Counted from the stretch's first letter, positions 34,524-43,215 are shown. The stretch: 64,000 bases of DNA from Limisphaerales bacterium (GCA_009773355.1 WRPG01000001.1:124001-188000), one strand, 5' to 3'. The notes: generated by a model not told the origin, from the sequence alone. Numbers and translations are program-made.

Positions 34524-35714
34524 ATGTTCGGCCCCTTCCAAGAACACCTCACCGCCCAACTCGACGCCATCCGCGCCGCCGGCACCTGGAAGCGCGAGCG
34601 CGTCATCCTCACGCCGCAGGGCACGACCATCCGCGTCGCCGACGGCCAGCCGGTGCTGAACTTCTGCGCGAACAACTACCTTGGCCTCGCGCAGCATCCC
34701 GAGGTGCGCGCCGCCGCGCACGCCGCGCTGGACCAGTGGGGCTACGGCTGCGCGAGCGTGCGCTTCATCTGCGGCACGCAGGGAGTGCACCGGCAGTTGG
34801 AGCAGCGGCTCACCGAGTTTCTGGGCGCGGAGGACACGATTCTCTACGGCTCGTGCTTCGATGCGAACGGCGGCCTCTTCGAGACCTTGCTCGGCCCGGA
34901 GGATGCCGTCATCAGCGATGAACTCAATCACGCGAGCATCATTGACGGCATCCGCCTCTGCAAAGCCCAACGCCTCCGCTACCGCAACAACGACATGGCC
35001 GACTTGGAGGCGAAGCTTGCGGAAGCCGCCGCGAACAACGCGCGCTTCAAGCTCATCGCCACCGACGGCGTCTTCTCGATGGACGGCTACCTCGCCAACC
35101 TCGCCGCCGTCTGCGACCTCGCTGACCAGCACGGCGCGCTTGTGATGGTGGACGACTCGCACGCCGTCGGCTTCATGGGCCGCACCGGTCGCGGCACGCA
35201 CGAGCACTGCGGCGTGCTGGGCCGCGTGGACATCCTCACCGGCACGCTGGGCAAGGCCCTTGGTGGCGCGAGCGGCGGCTACACCAGCGGGCGCAAAGAA
35301 ATCATTGAGTTGCTGCGCCAGCGTTCACGACCGTATCTGTTTAGCAATACGCTCGCGCCCACCATCGCCGGCGCGTCGCTCAAGGTGCTCGACCTCCTCA
35401 CCGCCTCGACGGAGCTGCGCGACAAGCTGGAGGCCAACACAAAGTTTTTCCGAGCCGAGATGGGCAAGCTCGGCTTCAACCTCCTGCCCGGCACGCACCC
35501 CATCTGCCCTGTGATGCTCGGCGACGCCGCGCTCGCCACGCGTTTCGCTGACGCGATGCTCGCCCATGGCGTGTATGTCATCGGCTTCAGCTATCCGGTC
35601 GTGCCGCAGGGCAAGGCCCGCATCCGCACGCAAATCTCCGCCGCGCACACGCGCGAAGATTTAGAACGCGCCGTGCAGGCCTTTGGCGCAGTCAAACGGG
35701 AGCTGGGTGTGTAG
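34524..35714 (+). CDS. kbl: glycine C-acetyltransferase (2-amino-3-ketobutyrate CoA ligase)
   Basis: 396 aa, normal for Kbl. A PLP enzyme that cleaves 2-amino-3-ketobutyrate with CoA to glycine and acetyl-CoA. Signatures: [44 protein letters not shown], and the PLP Lys in [17 protein letters not shown] (about 243). Together with tdh it forms the threonine-to-glycine route under the divergent XRE-cupin regulator. Confidence 0.95.
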   Translation: MFGPFQEHLTAQLDAIRAAGTWKRERVILTPQGTTIRVADGQPVLNFCANNYLGLAQHPEVRAAAHAALDQWGYGCASVRFICGTQGVHRQLEQRLTEFLGAEDTILYGSCFDANGGLFETLLGPEDAVISDELNHASIIDGIRLCKAQRLRYRNNDMADLEAKLAEAAANNARFKLIATDGVFSMDGYLANLAAVCDLADQHGALVMVDDSHAVGFMGRTGRGTHEHCGVLGRVDILTGTLGKALGGASGGYTSGRKEIIELLRQRSRPYLFSNTLAPTIAGASLKVLDLLTASTELRDKLEANTKFFRAEMGKLGFNLLPGTHPICPVMLGDAALATRFADAMLAHGVYVIGFSYPVVPQGKARIRTQISAAHTREDLERAVQAFGAVKRELGV

Positions 35715-35780
35715 CCTCAAACCCTCGCCCGCACCGTGATTTTCCTGCGACCGCCTCCGCGCTCATGGCACAATCGGCCG

Positions 35781-37934
35781 ATGACTCCGCACGACTGCTC
35801 AACCGCTGCCGACCAGCTCAGGAGAATTCCGCCCGGCATTGCTGCCCGGACCTGCGGGTGCTTGTCGGCCGTTCTATTGCTCTTCACGGGCTTCACCGCA
35901 CCCGCCCAAGACCGGCTCAAGACCATGCCGGGCTACGAGCAGTTCACCAAGACCAGCCGCGCGGCGACGAACGCCTTCACGTCCGGCGCGGTCGCCGTGA
36001 CTTGGAAGGACGGCGGCAAGGCGCTGGAGTTCGGACACGCGGGCAAGCGTTACCGGCACGACTTGGTCACCGGAGAACGGACGGAGTTGCCGCCACCGCC
36101 CGCACCACCGGCGGCAAAAGCCGGCGAATCGAAGACCCCGAAGCGGGCTGCGCCAGAGAACCCCGCGCGCGGTCGGCAGTTCACTTCCGCCATTTCACCG
36201 GACGGGAAGCAGAAGGCCTTTCATCGCGACCGCAATCTCTGGCTCGGCAACACGAACGGCGCGAACGCCTTCGCCATCACCACGGACGGCAGCGCGCAGA
36301 ATCGAATCAAGTCCGGCACGGCGAGCTGGGTTTATGGCGAAGAGCTGTTTCAGAAGACGGCGATGTGGTGGTCGGGCGACAGCCGGAAGCTCGCGTTCTA
36401 CCGCTTCGATGAAAGCCAGGTGCCGGACTTCCACCTGCAACTCGGGCAGACGAAAATCCTGAGCACGGCGGACGTGGAGCCTTACGTGAAGGCCGGCGGC
36501 ACGAACCCCCTGGTGGACCTGCTCATCTACGACCTCGCGACGAAGCGCACGGTGCGAGTGGACGTGCGCGATGGCCGGCCCTTCGACAACTCCGTCGTCG
36601 GCCACTACGTCTATGGTGTCTCGTGGACCAGCGACAGCAAGGAACTGCTCTTCCATCGCACCAACCGCCGGCAGAACATTCTTGAGCTTTGCGCAGCGAA
36701 CCCGGACACCGGGAAGTGCCGCGTCATCGTGCGCGAGGAATGGCCCGCGAGCTGGACGGAGAACCTGCCAACGCTCCGCTGGCTGAAGGACAGCAAGCGC
36801 TTCATCTGGGCCTCCGACCGCACGGGCTGGCGGAACTATTACCTCTACGACTTGGGCGGGAAGCTGCTGGCCACGTTGACGAGCCACGCCTTCGAGGTCG
36901 CGGGCATCGCGCGAGTGGATGAGGAGGCAGGGTTGCTGCACTACCTCGCGCGCAGCGGCGACAACTCGCTGAAGGTGCAGCTTCATCGCGTTCGACTCGA
37001 CGGCACCGGCGACCTCCGGCTGACCGACCCCGCCTTTCACCACACCGTTGACTTCGCGCCGGATGGACGGCACTTCGTGGACATCGAGCAGACGCACGAC
37101 CAGCCGCCCACGAGCTGGCTGCGCGCGGCGGACGGAACCATTTTCGGTCGGCTGGCCAAGAGCGACCTGGCACGCGCGAACCAGCTCGGCCTCAAGCCTG
37201 TTGAGCTGCTGCGCTTCAAGGCGGCGGACGGCGTGACCGACCTGTTCGGCCTGCTGCACTTTCCGTCGAACTTCCGCGCCAGCCGGAAATACCCGTTGCT
37301 CGTGAGCGTCTATGCCGGGCCGGAGACGGTCGGTGCGCGCGAGACGTTCACGCTCCCGCACCCGCTCACGGAGTTTGGCTTTCTGGTCGCCACGTTTGAC
37401 TCGCGCAGCGCCAGCGGGCGCGGGAAGCACTTCCTTGACGCCATTTACCAAAGGCTCGGCATCGTGGAGGTTGACGACCAAGCCGCCGGCGTGAAATCGC
37501 TCTGGTCGCGGCCCTACGTGAACCGCGCGCGCGTCGGCATCTTCGGCACGTCCTACGGCGGCACCGTTTCCGCCACCGCGTTGCTGCGGCACCCGGATGT
37601 GTTCCACGCCGCGTGCAGCTCGTCGGCCGTCACCGACTACCGCAACTACGACAGCATCTACGCCGAGCGTTATCTGTGGATTCCGCAGGAGGCCAAGGCT
37701 GCCTACGATGCCGCGTCCATCATGACTTACGCACCCAACTTGAAGGGCCGGCTGATGCTCTTCTACGGCACGGCGGACGACAACGTGCATCCGAACAACA
37801 CCATGCAGCTCATCTCGGCGCTCCAGCGCGCGGGCAAGAGCTTCGACGTGCAGGTTGGCCCCGACCTCGGCCACGTCACCATCAACCGCGACCGCATGAT
37901 GGAATTTTTCATCGAGAACCTCGTGCTCCGATGA
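35781..37934 (+). CDS. S9B peptidase, dipeptidyl-peptidase IV-like
   Basis: 717 aa with a signal segment (CLSAVLLLFTGFTAPAQ). Beta-propeller domain (about 60-480) with the double-Glu motif SWVYGEEL that anchors the substrate N-terminus. Alpha/beta hydrolase domain (about 500-717) with nucleophile GTSYGG (about 596), Asp in GTADDNVHP (about 673) and His in DLGHVT (about 705). The class removes dipeptides after Pro. Exported, presumably periplasmic. It lies just ahead of hydroxyproline-catabolic genes, which suggests feeding on Pro/Hyp-rich peptides (inference). An in-frame GTG at 35736 is an alternative start. Confidence 0.92.
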   Translation: MTPHDCSTAADQLRRIPPGIAARTCGCLSAVLLLFTGFTAPAQDRLKTMPGYEQFTKTSRAATNAFTSGAVAVTWKDGGKALEFGHAGKRYRHDLVTGERTELPPPPAPPAAKAGESKTPKRAAPENPARGRQFTSAISPDGKQKAFHRDRNLWLGNTNGANAFAITTDGSAQNRIKSGTASWVYGEELFQKTAMWWSGDSRKLAFYRFDESQVPDFHLQLGQTKILSTADVEPYVKAGGTNPLVDLLIYDLATKRTVRVDVRDGRPFDNSVVGHYVYGVSWTSDSKELLFHRTNRRQNILELCAANPDTGKCRVIVREEWPASWTENLPTLRWLKDSKRFIWASDRTGWRNYYLYDLGGKLLATLTSHAFEVAGIARVDEEAGLLHYLARSGDNSLKVQLHRVRLDGTGDLRLTDPAFHHTVDFAPDGRHFVDIEQTHDQPPTSWLRAADGTIFGRLAKSDLARANQLGLKPVELLRFKAADGVTDLFGLLHFPSNFRASRKYPLLVSVYAGPETVGARETFTLPHPLTEFGFLVATFDSRSASGRGKHFLDAIYQRLGIVEVDDQAAGVKSLWSRPYVNRARVGIFGTSYGGTVSATALLRHPDVFHAACSSSAVTDYRNYDSIYAERYLWIPQEAKAAYDAASIMTYAPNLKGRLMLFYGTADDNVHPNNTMQLISALQRAGKSFDVQVGPDLGHVTINRDRMMEFFIENLVLR

Positions 37935-37989
37935 ACAGTGCGTTAGCCATTTCGCCGGTCTGGACACTGATTACTGAACACTGAACACT
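37932..37989. repeat. heptamer repeat (ACTGAAC type) at the peptidase stop
   Basis: It starts at the TGA of the peptidase gene (TGAACAGTG) and continues with ACACTGA, TTACTGA, ACACTGA, ACACTTG. It matches one arm of the element at 28372-28452; the other arm is largely lost. Confidence 0.65.
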
Positions 37990-38001
37990 TGCCGGACGCG
38001 T

Positions 38002-38025
38002 GAGCCTCCTCACGTCGGCTGCTAC
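38002..38025. repeat. REP hairpin, GTAG/GAGCC family, single copy
   Basis: On the minus strand: GTAG, C, AGCC, GACGTGAGGA, GGCTC. It lies 10 nt before the DapA-family ATG. Paired copies of the family are at 42194, 46085 and 48911. Confidence 0.8.
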
Positions 38026-38034
38026 CAACAAAAC

Positions 38035-38952
38035 ATGAAACCCCACTGGACCGGCGTCTTCCCCGCCGTCACGACCCAACTCAAGCGCGACCAATCCCTT
38101 GACCTGCCCGCAACCGCGCGGCACTTCGAGGCGCTCATCGAGAGCGGCGTCAACGGCCTCATCGTCTGCGGCTCGCTGGGTGAGAATCAGACGCTCGACC
38201 CCGACGAGAAGCGCGCCGTGGTGCGCTGTGCCGTCGAGACAACGAAGGGCCGTGTGCCAGTGCTGAGCGGCGTGGCGGAGTCGTCCACGGCAGCGGCCAT
38301 CCGCTACGTGCGCGACGTGGAGCAACTCGGCGCGGCGGGCGTGATGCTCATGCCGCCGATGAGTTACAAGGGCGACCCGCGCGAAAGCATGACTTACCTG
38401 CGGTCGGTCGCGAAGGGCGGCGGACTGCCCATCATGATTTACAACAACCCCATCAGCTACGCGAACGACATCACGCCCGCGCTCTTCGCCGAGCTGGCGG
38501 ATGAGCCGAAGTTCGTTGCGCTCAAGGAAAGCTCCGGCGACCCGCGCCGCATCACGGAGCTGCACAACACCATTGGCGGGCGCTACGCCGTCTTCACCGG
38601 CGTGGACGACCTCGTGCTGGAGGCGAGCATCCTTGGCATTGACGGCTGGGTGGCGGGGACGGGCATCGCGTTCCCCACCGAGAACCAGCACCTCTGGGAA
38701 CTCACGCGCGCGAGCAAGTGGGACGAGGCGCGCGCGCTCTACCGCTGGTTCCAGCCGCTCCTCAAGCTCGATACGCACGTCCACTTCGTGCAATACATCA
38801 AGCTCTGCGAACAGGAGACGGGCCTCGGCTCCGAGTGGGTCCGCGCCCCGCGCCTGACTATCGCCGGCGATGAGCGAAAACAAGTGCTGCGCATCATCCG
38901 CGACGCGATTGCCAAACGGCCCAAGTTGGCGAAACTGGGCAAAGCCCGTTGA
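38035..38952 (+). CDS. DapA-family lyase, candidate pyrroline-4-hydroxy-2-carboxylate deaminase
   Basis: 305 aa class I aldolase barrel. The Schiff-base Lys is in VALKESSGD (about 163), the catalytic Tyr in IMIYNNP (about 135), and the substrate loop is GSLGENQTL. General DapA, HypD and neuraminate lyase members share these. The context of an epimerase and D-amino acid dehydrogenase of the hydroxyproline route favours the deaminase that forms 2-oxoglutarate semialdehyde, rather than lysine synthesis. The ATG at 38035 is 9 nt after a REP hairpin. Tightly followed (7 bp) by a protease-like gene. Confidence 0.85.
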   Translation: MKPHWTGVFPAVTTQLKRDQSLDLPATARHFEALIESGVNGLIVCGSLGENQTLDPDEKRAVVRCAVETTKGRVPVLSGVAESSTAAAIRYVRDVEQLGAAGVMLMPPMSYKGDPRESMTYLRSVAKGGGLPIMIYNNPISYANDITPALFAELADEPKFVALKESSGDPRRITELHNTIGGRYAVFTGVDDLVLEASILGIDGWVAGTGIAFPTENQHLWELTRASKWDEARALYRWFQPLLKLDTHVHFVQYIKLCEQETGLGSEWVRAPRLTIAGDERKQVLRIIRDAIAKRPKLAKLGKAR

Positions 38953-38959
38953 ACCCGCC

Positions 38960-39865
38960 ATGAACTTGCGCCTCCTCCTCTTGCTTTGGTCGTTGGTGGC
39001 GGCGCCGCTTGCCCGCACCCAGTCACCCGCCGTCCCGCTTTTTCCCACCGACTCGCGTGACGACAGCGCCTTGAAGTCTGCGGCCGCGAAACTCCGCGAG
39101 TCCGGTGCGCTGGTCCCGGAGGCCACGCTCACGAGCCAGCTCACCCGCACCAACTGCACTCTCACGCTGCCGGGACCGCGCAAATCGCGCCTGAGCGGAC
39201 GCGAACTCTGGGCCGCCGCCCGCGCCGCGCACATCCGCATCGGCTGGAATTTCCTCTGCACCCGCTGCAACAACTGGCACCTCGACCTTGCCGGTGGCTA
39301 CGCCATCACGAAGGACGGTGCGGTCGCCACCTGCCACCACGTCGTGAAGCGCCCGGCGAACTTCAAGGAAGGCGCGCTCGTCGCGGCCGACGAGGATGGG
39401 CGTGTTTTCCCCGTGATTGAAGTCCTCGCCGCCAACGCGCGCGCGGACGCCTGCATCCTCCGCGTCGCCGCGAAAGACTTGAAGCCGCTGCCGCTGAACA
39501 CCGATGTCGCGCCGGGCGACCGCTGCTTCTGCTTCAGCGACCCGTTGAGCCAGCGCGGCTATTTCAGCGACGGCATCGTGAACCGGTTCCTGGCCCGCCA
39601 TCCCAACAACAGCACCAACGCCCCGCCCGTCACGCGCCTGAACGTCACGACGGACTGGGCACCCGGCTCCAGCGGTTCGGCGGTGCTGGACGAATTCGGC
39701 AACGCCATCGGCCACGTCACCACCATCACCACACTGCCGCACCTCCCCGCCAAGTCCGGCGAGGCCGACAAGGGCAAGACCCCCGAACGCACGCTCATCA
39801 CGCTGCACGAGGCCGTCGGCGCGAAGGACGTGCTGGCCCTGATTCAAAAGCCCGGCAAGCGATGA
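38960..39865 (+). CDS. trypsin-like serine protease, secreted
   Basis: 301 aa. Signal peptide MNLRLLLLLWSLVAAPLART. S1-type triad: His in TCHHVV (about 131), Asp in ADACILRV (about 161), Ser in PGSSGSAVLD (about 236). A CTRCNNWH pair before the domain may bind metal or form a disulfide. No PDZ domain, unlike DegP. The ATG at 38960 is chosen at the signal peptide. It is 7 bp from the lyase gene, so likely in the same operon; its role there is unknown. A REPIN follows the stop. Confidence 0.8.
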   Translation: MNLRLLLLLWSLVAAPLARTQSPAVPLFPTDSRDDSALKSAAAKLRESGALVPEATLTSQLTRTNCTLTLPGPRKSRLSGRELWAAARAAHIRIGWNFLCTRCNNWHLDLAGGYAITKDGAVATCHHVVKRPANFKEGALVAADEDGRVFPVIEVLAANARADACILRVAAKDLKPLPLNTDVAPGDRCFCFSDPLSQRGYFSDGIVNRFLARHPNNSTNAPPVTRLNVTTDWAPGSSGSAVLDEFGNAIGHVTTITTLPHLPAKSGEADKGKTPERTLITLHEAVGAKDVLALIQKPGKR

Positions 39866-39879
39866 AGCACCTCTGCACC

Positions 39880-39946
39880 GGAGCGCAGGTGTCCAACCTG
39901 CGAGTCCCAGCGACCGCGCAACCCGCAGGATGGACTCCTGCGCTCC
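39880..39946. repeat. REPIN 1, GGAG/GTCCA family
   Basis: Left hairpin 39880-39902: GGAG, stem CGCAGGT, loop GTCCA, stem ACCTGCG. Right hairpin, inverted, 39924-39946: GGAG, CGCAGGA, GTCCA, TCCTGCG on the minus strand. The stem bases differ between the two but stay paired. It fills the gap before the epimerase ATG at 39952. Confidence 0.9.
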
Positions 39947-39951
39947 ACTGA

Positions 39952-41751
39952 ATGCACCGCATCCAAGTCATTGACTCGCACACCGGCGGCGAGCCGACGC
40001 GCGTCGTCATCAGCGGCGGGCCGGACCTCGGCGGTGGCAGTGTTGCGGAGCAGCTCAAGGTCTTCCGCGACCAGCACGACCGCTTCCGCTCCGCCATCGT
40101 GAACGAGCCGCGCGGCTCGGATGTGCTCGTGGGTGCCCTGCTCTGCCCGCCTGCGGACAAGAGCTGCGTCAACGGCGTCATCTTCTTCAACAACGTCGGG
40201 ATGCTTGCCATGTGCGGCCACGGGACCATCGGCCTCATCGTGACGCTCGCGCACCTCGGCCGTATCGGCCCCGGCGAGCATCGCATCGAAACCTGCGTGG
40301 GCGTCGTGACCGCGACCTTGCACCCGGACGGCTCCGTCTCCGTGGCCAACTTGCCCAGCTACCGAAAAGTCAAAGCCGCGACCGTGGAAGTGCCTAACAC
40401 CGACGGCGCGCTGGGGACAGCGCGCCCTACCGCGAAAATCAACGGCGACGTGGCGTGGGGCGGCAATTGGTTTTTCCTCGTGGAGAACCACGGTCTGTCA
40501 CTCGACCTCAAAAACGTCGAGCAACTCACTGACGTGAGCTGGCGCATCCGCCAGGCCGTGAACGCGCAGGGCTGCCCCGAGGTGGACCACGTCGAGCTGT
40601 TCGGCCCACCGCAATCCGGCGGTCACTCACGCAACTTCGTCCTCTGTCCCGGCAAGGCCTACGACCGCTCCCCCTGCGGCACCGGCACCAGCGCCAAGCT
40701 CGCCTGCCTCGCCGCCGACGGGAAGCTCGCCGAGGACGCGGTCTGGATTCAGGAGAGCATTCTCGGCACGAAGTTCACCGGCCGCTTCCACTGGCTCGAC
40801 CGTGCGAAAGGCGAAATCGCCCCTGTCATCACCGGCACCGCCTCCGTCAACGCCGAGGCCACGCTGCTGCTGGATGACAAGGACCAGTTCTGCTGGGGAA
40901 TCGGAGCGCAGGAGTCCATCCTGCGCGAAGCTCCGAAGGCCGATGAATCCCCAAACCCGACGCCGGTTGGACACCGGCGCTCCAGCGCAACGCTGCCGTC
41001 CATCCCCGCCAAGCGACAACAAGTCCGCGCACTCGTGGCCGAGAAGCGCCGCCACCACTCGCCGCCGCCACCCACACCCGAGCAGAAGGCCGGCTTCAGC
41101 GGCTGGCGCTCACGCGGCTACCTCCCTCACTTTGACCGCGCTGGCCTTTATCAATTCCTCACCTTTCGACTGGCCGACGCCATGCCCGTCGCCCGTCGGC
41201 GCGAATGGGCCCCACTGCTAACCATTGAGGATGAACTCGACCGGCTGACAAAGATCGAAGCCTACCTGGACAAAGGCCATGGCGCGTGCCATCTCGGCAA
41301 TCCGCAAGCGGCGAAGTTGGTTGAAATCGCCTTGCTGAATTTCGACGGTGAGCGCTACCGGCTGCTGGCTTGGGCTGTGATGCCGAATCACGTTCACGTC
41401 CTAATGGAAGTCACCACGGTGCCGATGGCCGAAATCCTGCACAGTTGGAAAGCCTTCACCGCGCTCGAAATCAACCGGCTGTTGAACCGGCGTGGCCCGC
41501 TCTGGCAGCGCGAATACTTCGACCGCTACATCCGTGACGCTGACCACTTCCGCCGGGCGTTGCGTTACATTGAGAACAATCCCGTGAAGGCTGGTTTGGT
41601 GAAAGCCCCGACGGAGTGGGGCTTCAGCAGCGCTCGCCGTGCCGGTCCGCAGGCCGACCGGAGCGCCGGTGTCCAACCGGCGACCCGCTTGGCGCAAATC
41701 TACGCGGGAAACACAGCGACGCCCACACCCAAGCCAAAGCCTTCAAACTAA
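39952..41751 (+). CDS. 4-hydroxyproline epimerase/proline racemase family, ORF running on into a RAYT
   Basis: The first 317 codons (to 40902) are a full proline racemase/hydroxyproline 2-epimerase. Active-site Cys residues lie in MCGHGTIG (about 86) and SPCGTGTSAK (about 243), with SHTGGEPTRVV at the start. It would convert trans-4-hydroxy-L-proline to the cis-D form. About 8-10 extra residues after VEVPNT (codons 151-160) come from a REP hairpin. The native C-terminus ends at FCWGI; there a REPIN starts and no stop follows, so the frame reads through the element and a whole RAYT transposase to 41751 (599 aa). Whether the fusion is made is unknown. Enzyme calls rest on family knowledge. Confidence 0.85.
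   Translation: MHRIQVIDSHTGGEPTRVVISGGPDLGGGSVAEQLKVFRDQHDRFRSAIVNEPRGSDVLVGALLCPPADKSCVNGVIFFNNVGMLAMCGHGTIGLIVTLAHLGRIGPGEHRIETCVGVVTATLHPDGSVSVANLPSYRKVKAATVEVPNTDGALGTARPTAKINGDVAWGGNWFFLVENHGLSLDLKNVEQLTDVSWRIRQAVNAQGCPEVDHVELFGPPQSGGHSRNFVLCPGKAYDRSPCGTGTSAKLACLAADGKLAEDAVWIQESILGTKFTGRFHWLDRAKGEIAPVITGTASVNAEATLLLDDKDQFCWGIGAQESILREAPKADESPNPTPVGHRRSSATLPSIPAKRQQVRALVAEKRRHHSPPPPTPEQKAGFSGWRSRGYLPHFDRAGLYQFLTFRLADAMPVARRREWAPLLTIEDELDRLTKIEAYLDKGHGACHLGNPQAAKLVEIALLNFDGERYRLLAWAVMPNHVHVLMEVTTVPMAEILHSWKAFTALEINRLLNRRGPLWQREYFDRYIRDADHFRRALRYIENNPVKAGLVKAPTEWGFSSARRAGPQADRSAGVQPATRLAQIYAGNTATPTPKPKPSN
40405..40430. repeat. REP hairpin, GTAG/GGGC family, inside epimerase gene
   Basis: Stem GGCGCGCTG, loop GGGA, stem CAGCGCGCC, then CTAC (GTAG on the minus strand). 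26 nt, read in frame as GALGTARPT between VPNT and INGDVAWGGN, where relatives have only a short turn. Confidence 0.85.
40903..40983. repeat. REPIN 2, GGAG/GTCCA family, left of RAYT
   Basis: Left hairpin 40903-40925 with stem CGCAGGA/TCCTGCG and loop GTCCA. Right hairpin, inverted, 40961-40983 with stem CGCCGGT/ACCGGCG and the same loop. Read in frame as GAQESILREAP and PVGHRRSS; it replaces the epimerase stop codon. Confidence 0.92.
41035..41751 (+). CDS. RAYT: REP-associated tyrosine transposase (TnpA-REP, IS200-like HUH fold)
   Basis: 238 aa if begun at GTG 41035; there is no ATG ahead of the domain and the frame is open to the epimerase. RAYT blocks: GWRSRGYLPHFDRAGLYQFL, TFRLADAMP, AWAVMPNHVHVLMEV with the HUH metal pair HVH, WQREYFDRYIRDADHF, and RYIENNPVKAGL with the likely catalytic Tyr (codon 41566-41568). 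Known RAYTs cut single-stranded REP hairpins and are thought to move or maintain them; they do not usually spread as IS. The last 30 codons include a REP hairpin (SAGVQPATR). All key residues are present, so it may be active. Confidence 0.9.
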   Translation: MAEKRRHHSPPPPTPEQKAGFSGWRSRGYLPHFDRAGLYQFLTFRLADAMPVARRREWAPLLTIEDELDRLTKIEAYLDKGHGACHLGNPQAAKLVEIALLNFDGERYRLLAWAVMPNHVHVLMEVTTVPMAEILHSWKAFTALEINRLLNRRGPLWQREYFDRYIRDADHFRRALRYIENNPVKAGLVKAPTEWGFSSARRAGPQADRSAGVQPATRLAQIYAGNTATPTPKPKPSN

Positions 41752-41786
41752 TCCCCCGCTCGACGCAGGATGGACTCCTGCGCTCC
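41660..41786. repeat. REPIN 3, GGAG/GTCCA family, right of RAYT
   Basis: Left hairpin 41660-41682 (stem CGCCGGT/ACCGGCG) inside the RAYT 3' end. Right, inverted hairpin 41764-41786 (stem CGCAGGA/TCCTGCG) just before the FAD enzyme gene; 81 nt lie between. Stem types mirror REPIN 2 in order. Confidence 0.88.
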
Positions 41787-41805
41787 GCTCTCTCGGATTT
41801 CACCA

Positions 41806-43215
41806 ATGTCCAAGCACATCCTCATCATCGGCTCCGGCGTCATCGGGCTGTCCACGGCTTACTACTGCGCGCGGCGCGGGCACCGGGTCACGGTGCTGGA
41901 ACGCGGTCCGGAGTCGCGCGATGGCTGCTCGTTCGGCAATGCGGGGATGATTACGCCGAGCCATTTCGTGCCGCTCGCCGCACCGGGCATGGTGGTGCTC
42001 GGCCTCAAGTGGATGTGGAACCCGGAGTCGCCCTTCTACATCAAGCCACGACTCGACTGGGACTTGTTCAACTGGGCCTTCAAATTCTGGCAGGCATCCA
42101 CTGCCGCGCGCGTGAACCGCGCCGCGCCGCTGTTGCGCGACTTGAACCTCGCCAGCCGCGCGTGCTTCGAGGAACTGGAGGACACTTGGTCCGGTAGCAG
42201 CCGACGTGAGGAGGCTCCAACTTCCCAATCGGCAGTCAATGAGAGCCTCCTCACGTCGGCTCCTACGGGGGACTTCGGCCTCGTGACGAAGGGCCTGCTC
42301 ATGCTCTGCAAAACGCAGCACCGGCTGGACGAGGAAGCCGAGTTCGCCGCGCACGCCAACCGGCTCGGCGTGCCCGCGCAAGTGCTCGACGCCAAGCAAG
42401 CCGCCGCGATGGACCCAGCGGTCACGCTGGACGTGGTGGGTGCGGTCTTCTTCCCCAAGGACGCGCATCTCCCGCCGGGGCGTTTCATGGCCGCGCTGCT
42501 GGCGCAGTGCGTGGCGGCAGGCGTGCAGTTCGAGTGGAATGCCGAAGTCGTAGGCTGGCGGGCGGAAGCCAAGCGGGTCGTGGAAGTTCAACTCGCGCCC
42601 GGAGCGCCGGTGTCCAACCGGCGCGATGTTCCTTCCACAGCGGGGGCCGCGAGCGACTTCCCGACGCAGGTTGGACACCTGCGCTCCGTCGCGTTCGATG
42701 AGTTCGTCCTCTGCGGCGGCGCGTGGTCGCCGCTGCTCGCGCGCGAACTCGGCTTGAGCATCCCGATGCAGGCCGGCAAGGGCTACAGCCTCACGCTGCC
42801 CAAACCGCCTCAGCTCCCGCAGCTCTGTTCCATCTGCACCGAGGCGCGGCTAGCCGTCACGCCGATGGGCACCGCGCTCCGCTTCGGCGGCACGATGGAA
42901 ATCGCCGGCCTCAACGAGGACATCAACCCTGTGCGCGTGCGCGGCATCATCAAGTCGGCGCTGAAGTATTTCCCCGCGTTCAAGGAATCGGACTTCGACG
43001 GCGTCCAGCCGTGGCGCGGGCTGCGTCCCTGCTCGCCAGACGGCCTGCCCTACATCGGGCGCACCACGAAGTTCGCGAACCTCTCCATCGCCACCGGCCA
43101 CGCGATGATGGGCCTGAGTCTCGGCCCCATCACCGGCAGGCTGATGGCGCAGGTGCTTTCCGGCGAGCCGCCGCAGTTTGATTTGTCCCTTCTCTCACCT
43201 GACCGCTACGCCTGA
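41806..43215 (+). CDS. FAD-dependent D-amino acid dehydrogenase (DadA/D-hydroxyproline dehydrogenase type) with two in-frame REPINs
   Basis: 469 aa. FAD-binding start ILIIGSGVIGLSTAYYCARR, then DAO-family blocks KGLLMLCKTQ, LCGGAWSPLLAREL, LRFGGTMEIAG and PWRGLRPCSPDGLPYIG ... GHAMMGLSLGPITG. It should oxidise cis-4-hydroxy-D-proline (or D-proline) to the pyrroline, passing electrons to the membrane. Residues about 129-154 (SSRREEAPTSQ ...) and about 265-294 (GAPVSNRRDVP ... QVGHLRS) are encoded by two REPINs of different families. Both sit between conserved blocks, probably in surface loops. The ATG at 41806 begins the FAD fold. Confidence 0.9.
   Translation: MSKHILIIGSGVIGLSTAYYCARRGHRVTVLERGPESRDGCSFGNAGMITPSHFVPLAAPGMVVLGLKWMWNPESPFYIKPRLDWDLFNWAFKFWQASTAARVNRAAPLLRDLNLASRACFEELEDTWSGSSRREEAPTSQSAVNESLLTSAPTGDFGLVTKGLLMLCKTQHRLDEEAEFAAHANRLGVPAQVLDAKQAAAMDPAVTLDVVGAVFFPKDAHLPPGRFMAALLAQCVAAGVQFEWNAEVVGWRAEAKRVVEVQLAPGAPVSNRRDVPSTAGAASDFPTQVGHLRSVAFDEFVLCGGAWSPLLARELGLSIPMQAGKGYSLTLPKPPQLPQLCSICTEARLAVTPMGTALRFGGTMEIAGLNEDINPVRVRGIIKSALKYFPAFKESDFDGVQPWRGLRPCSPDGLPYIGRTTKFANLSIATGHAMMGLSLGPITGRLMAQVLSGEPPQFDLSLLSPDRYA
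42194..42266. repeat. REPIN, GTAG/GAGCC family, inside FAD enzyme gene
   Basis: Left arm 42194-42217: GTAG, CAGCC, GACGTGAGGA, GGCTC. Right arm 42243-42266 is its inverse with one change (G for C) that completes a 5-bp GAGCC/GGCTC stem. 25 nt lie between. The whole is open in the host frame. Confidence 0.9.
42601..42687. repeat. REPIN 4, GGAG/GTCCA family, inside FAD enzyme gene
   Basis: Left hairpin 42601-42623 with stem CGCCGGT/ACCGGCG; right inverted hairpin 42665-42687 with stem CGCAGGT/ACCTGCG; loop GTCCA in both. 87 nt, exactly 29 codons, no stop in frame. Confidence 0.92.

Larger units (their letters stand above)
40903..41786 (+). mobile_element. candidate RAYT-REPIN unit
   Basis: A RAYT gene with a REPIN on each side (40903-40983 and 41660-41786), inserted exactly behind the last native codon of the epimerase. 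I see no target duplication, as expected for HUH enzymes. Bounds are those of the outer hairpins and are inferred. Confidence 0.7.

Noticed and set aside
38035-38952. Housekeeping dapA for lysine synthesis, paired with dapF at 25423
   Set aside because: The two are 12 kb apart, and the neighbours of the lyase belong to hydroxyproline breakdown; DapA-fold alone does not decide, so it was called by context with reduced certainty.
39952-41751. A genuine bifunctional epimerase-transposase enzyme
   Set aside because: The junction is exactly a REPIN, the epimerase part ends at its normal C-terminus, and the RAYT part is complete by itself; an insertion that removed the stop codon is the simpler reading.
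40903-41786. Classical insertion sequence with terminal inverted repeats
   Set aside because: The flanking units are self-folding hairpins found at many other sites without a transposase, and no target-site duplication is visible; REPIN/RAYT fits better.
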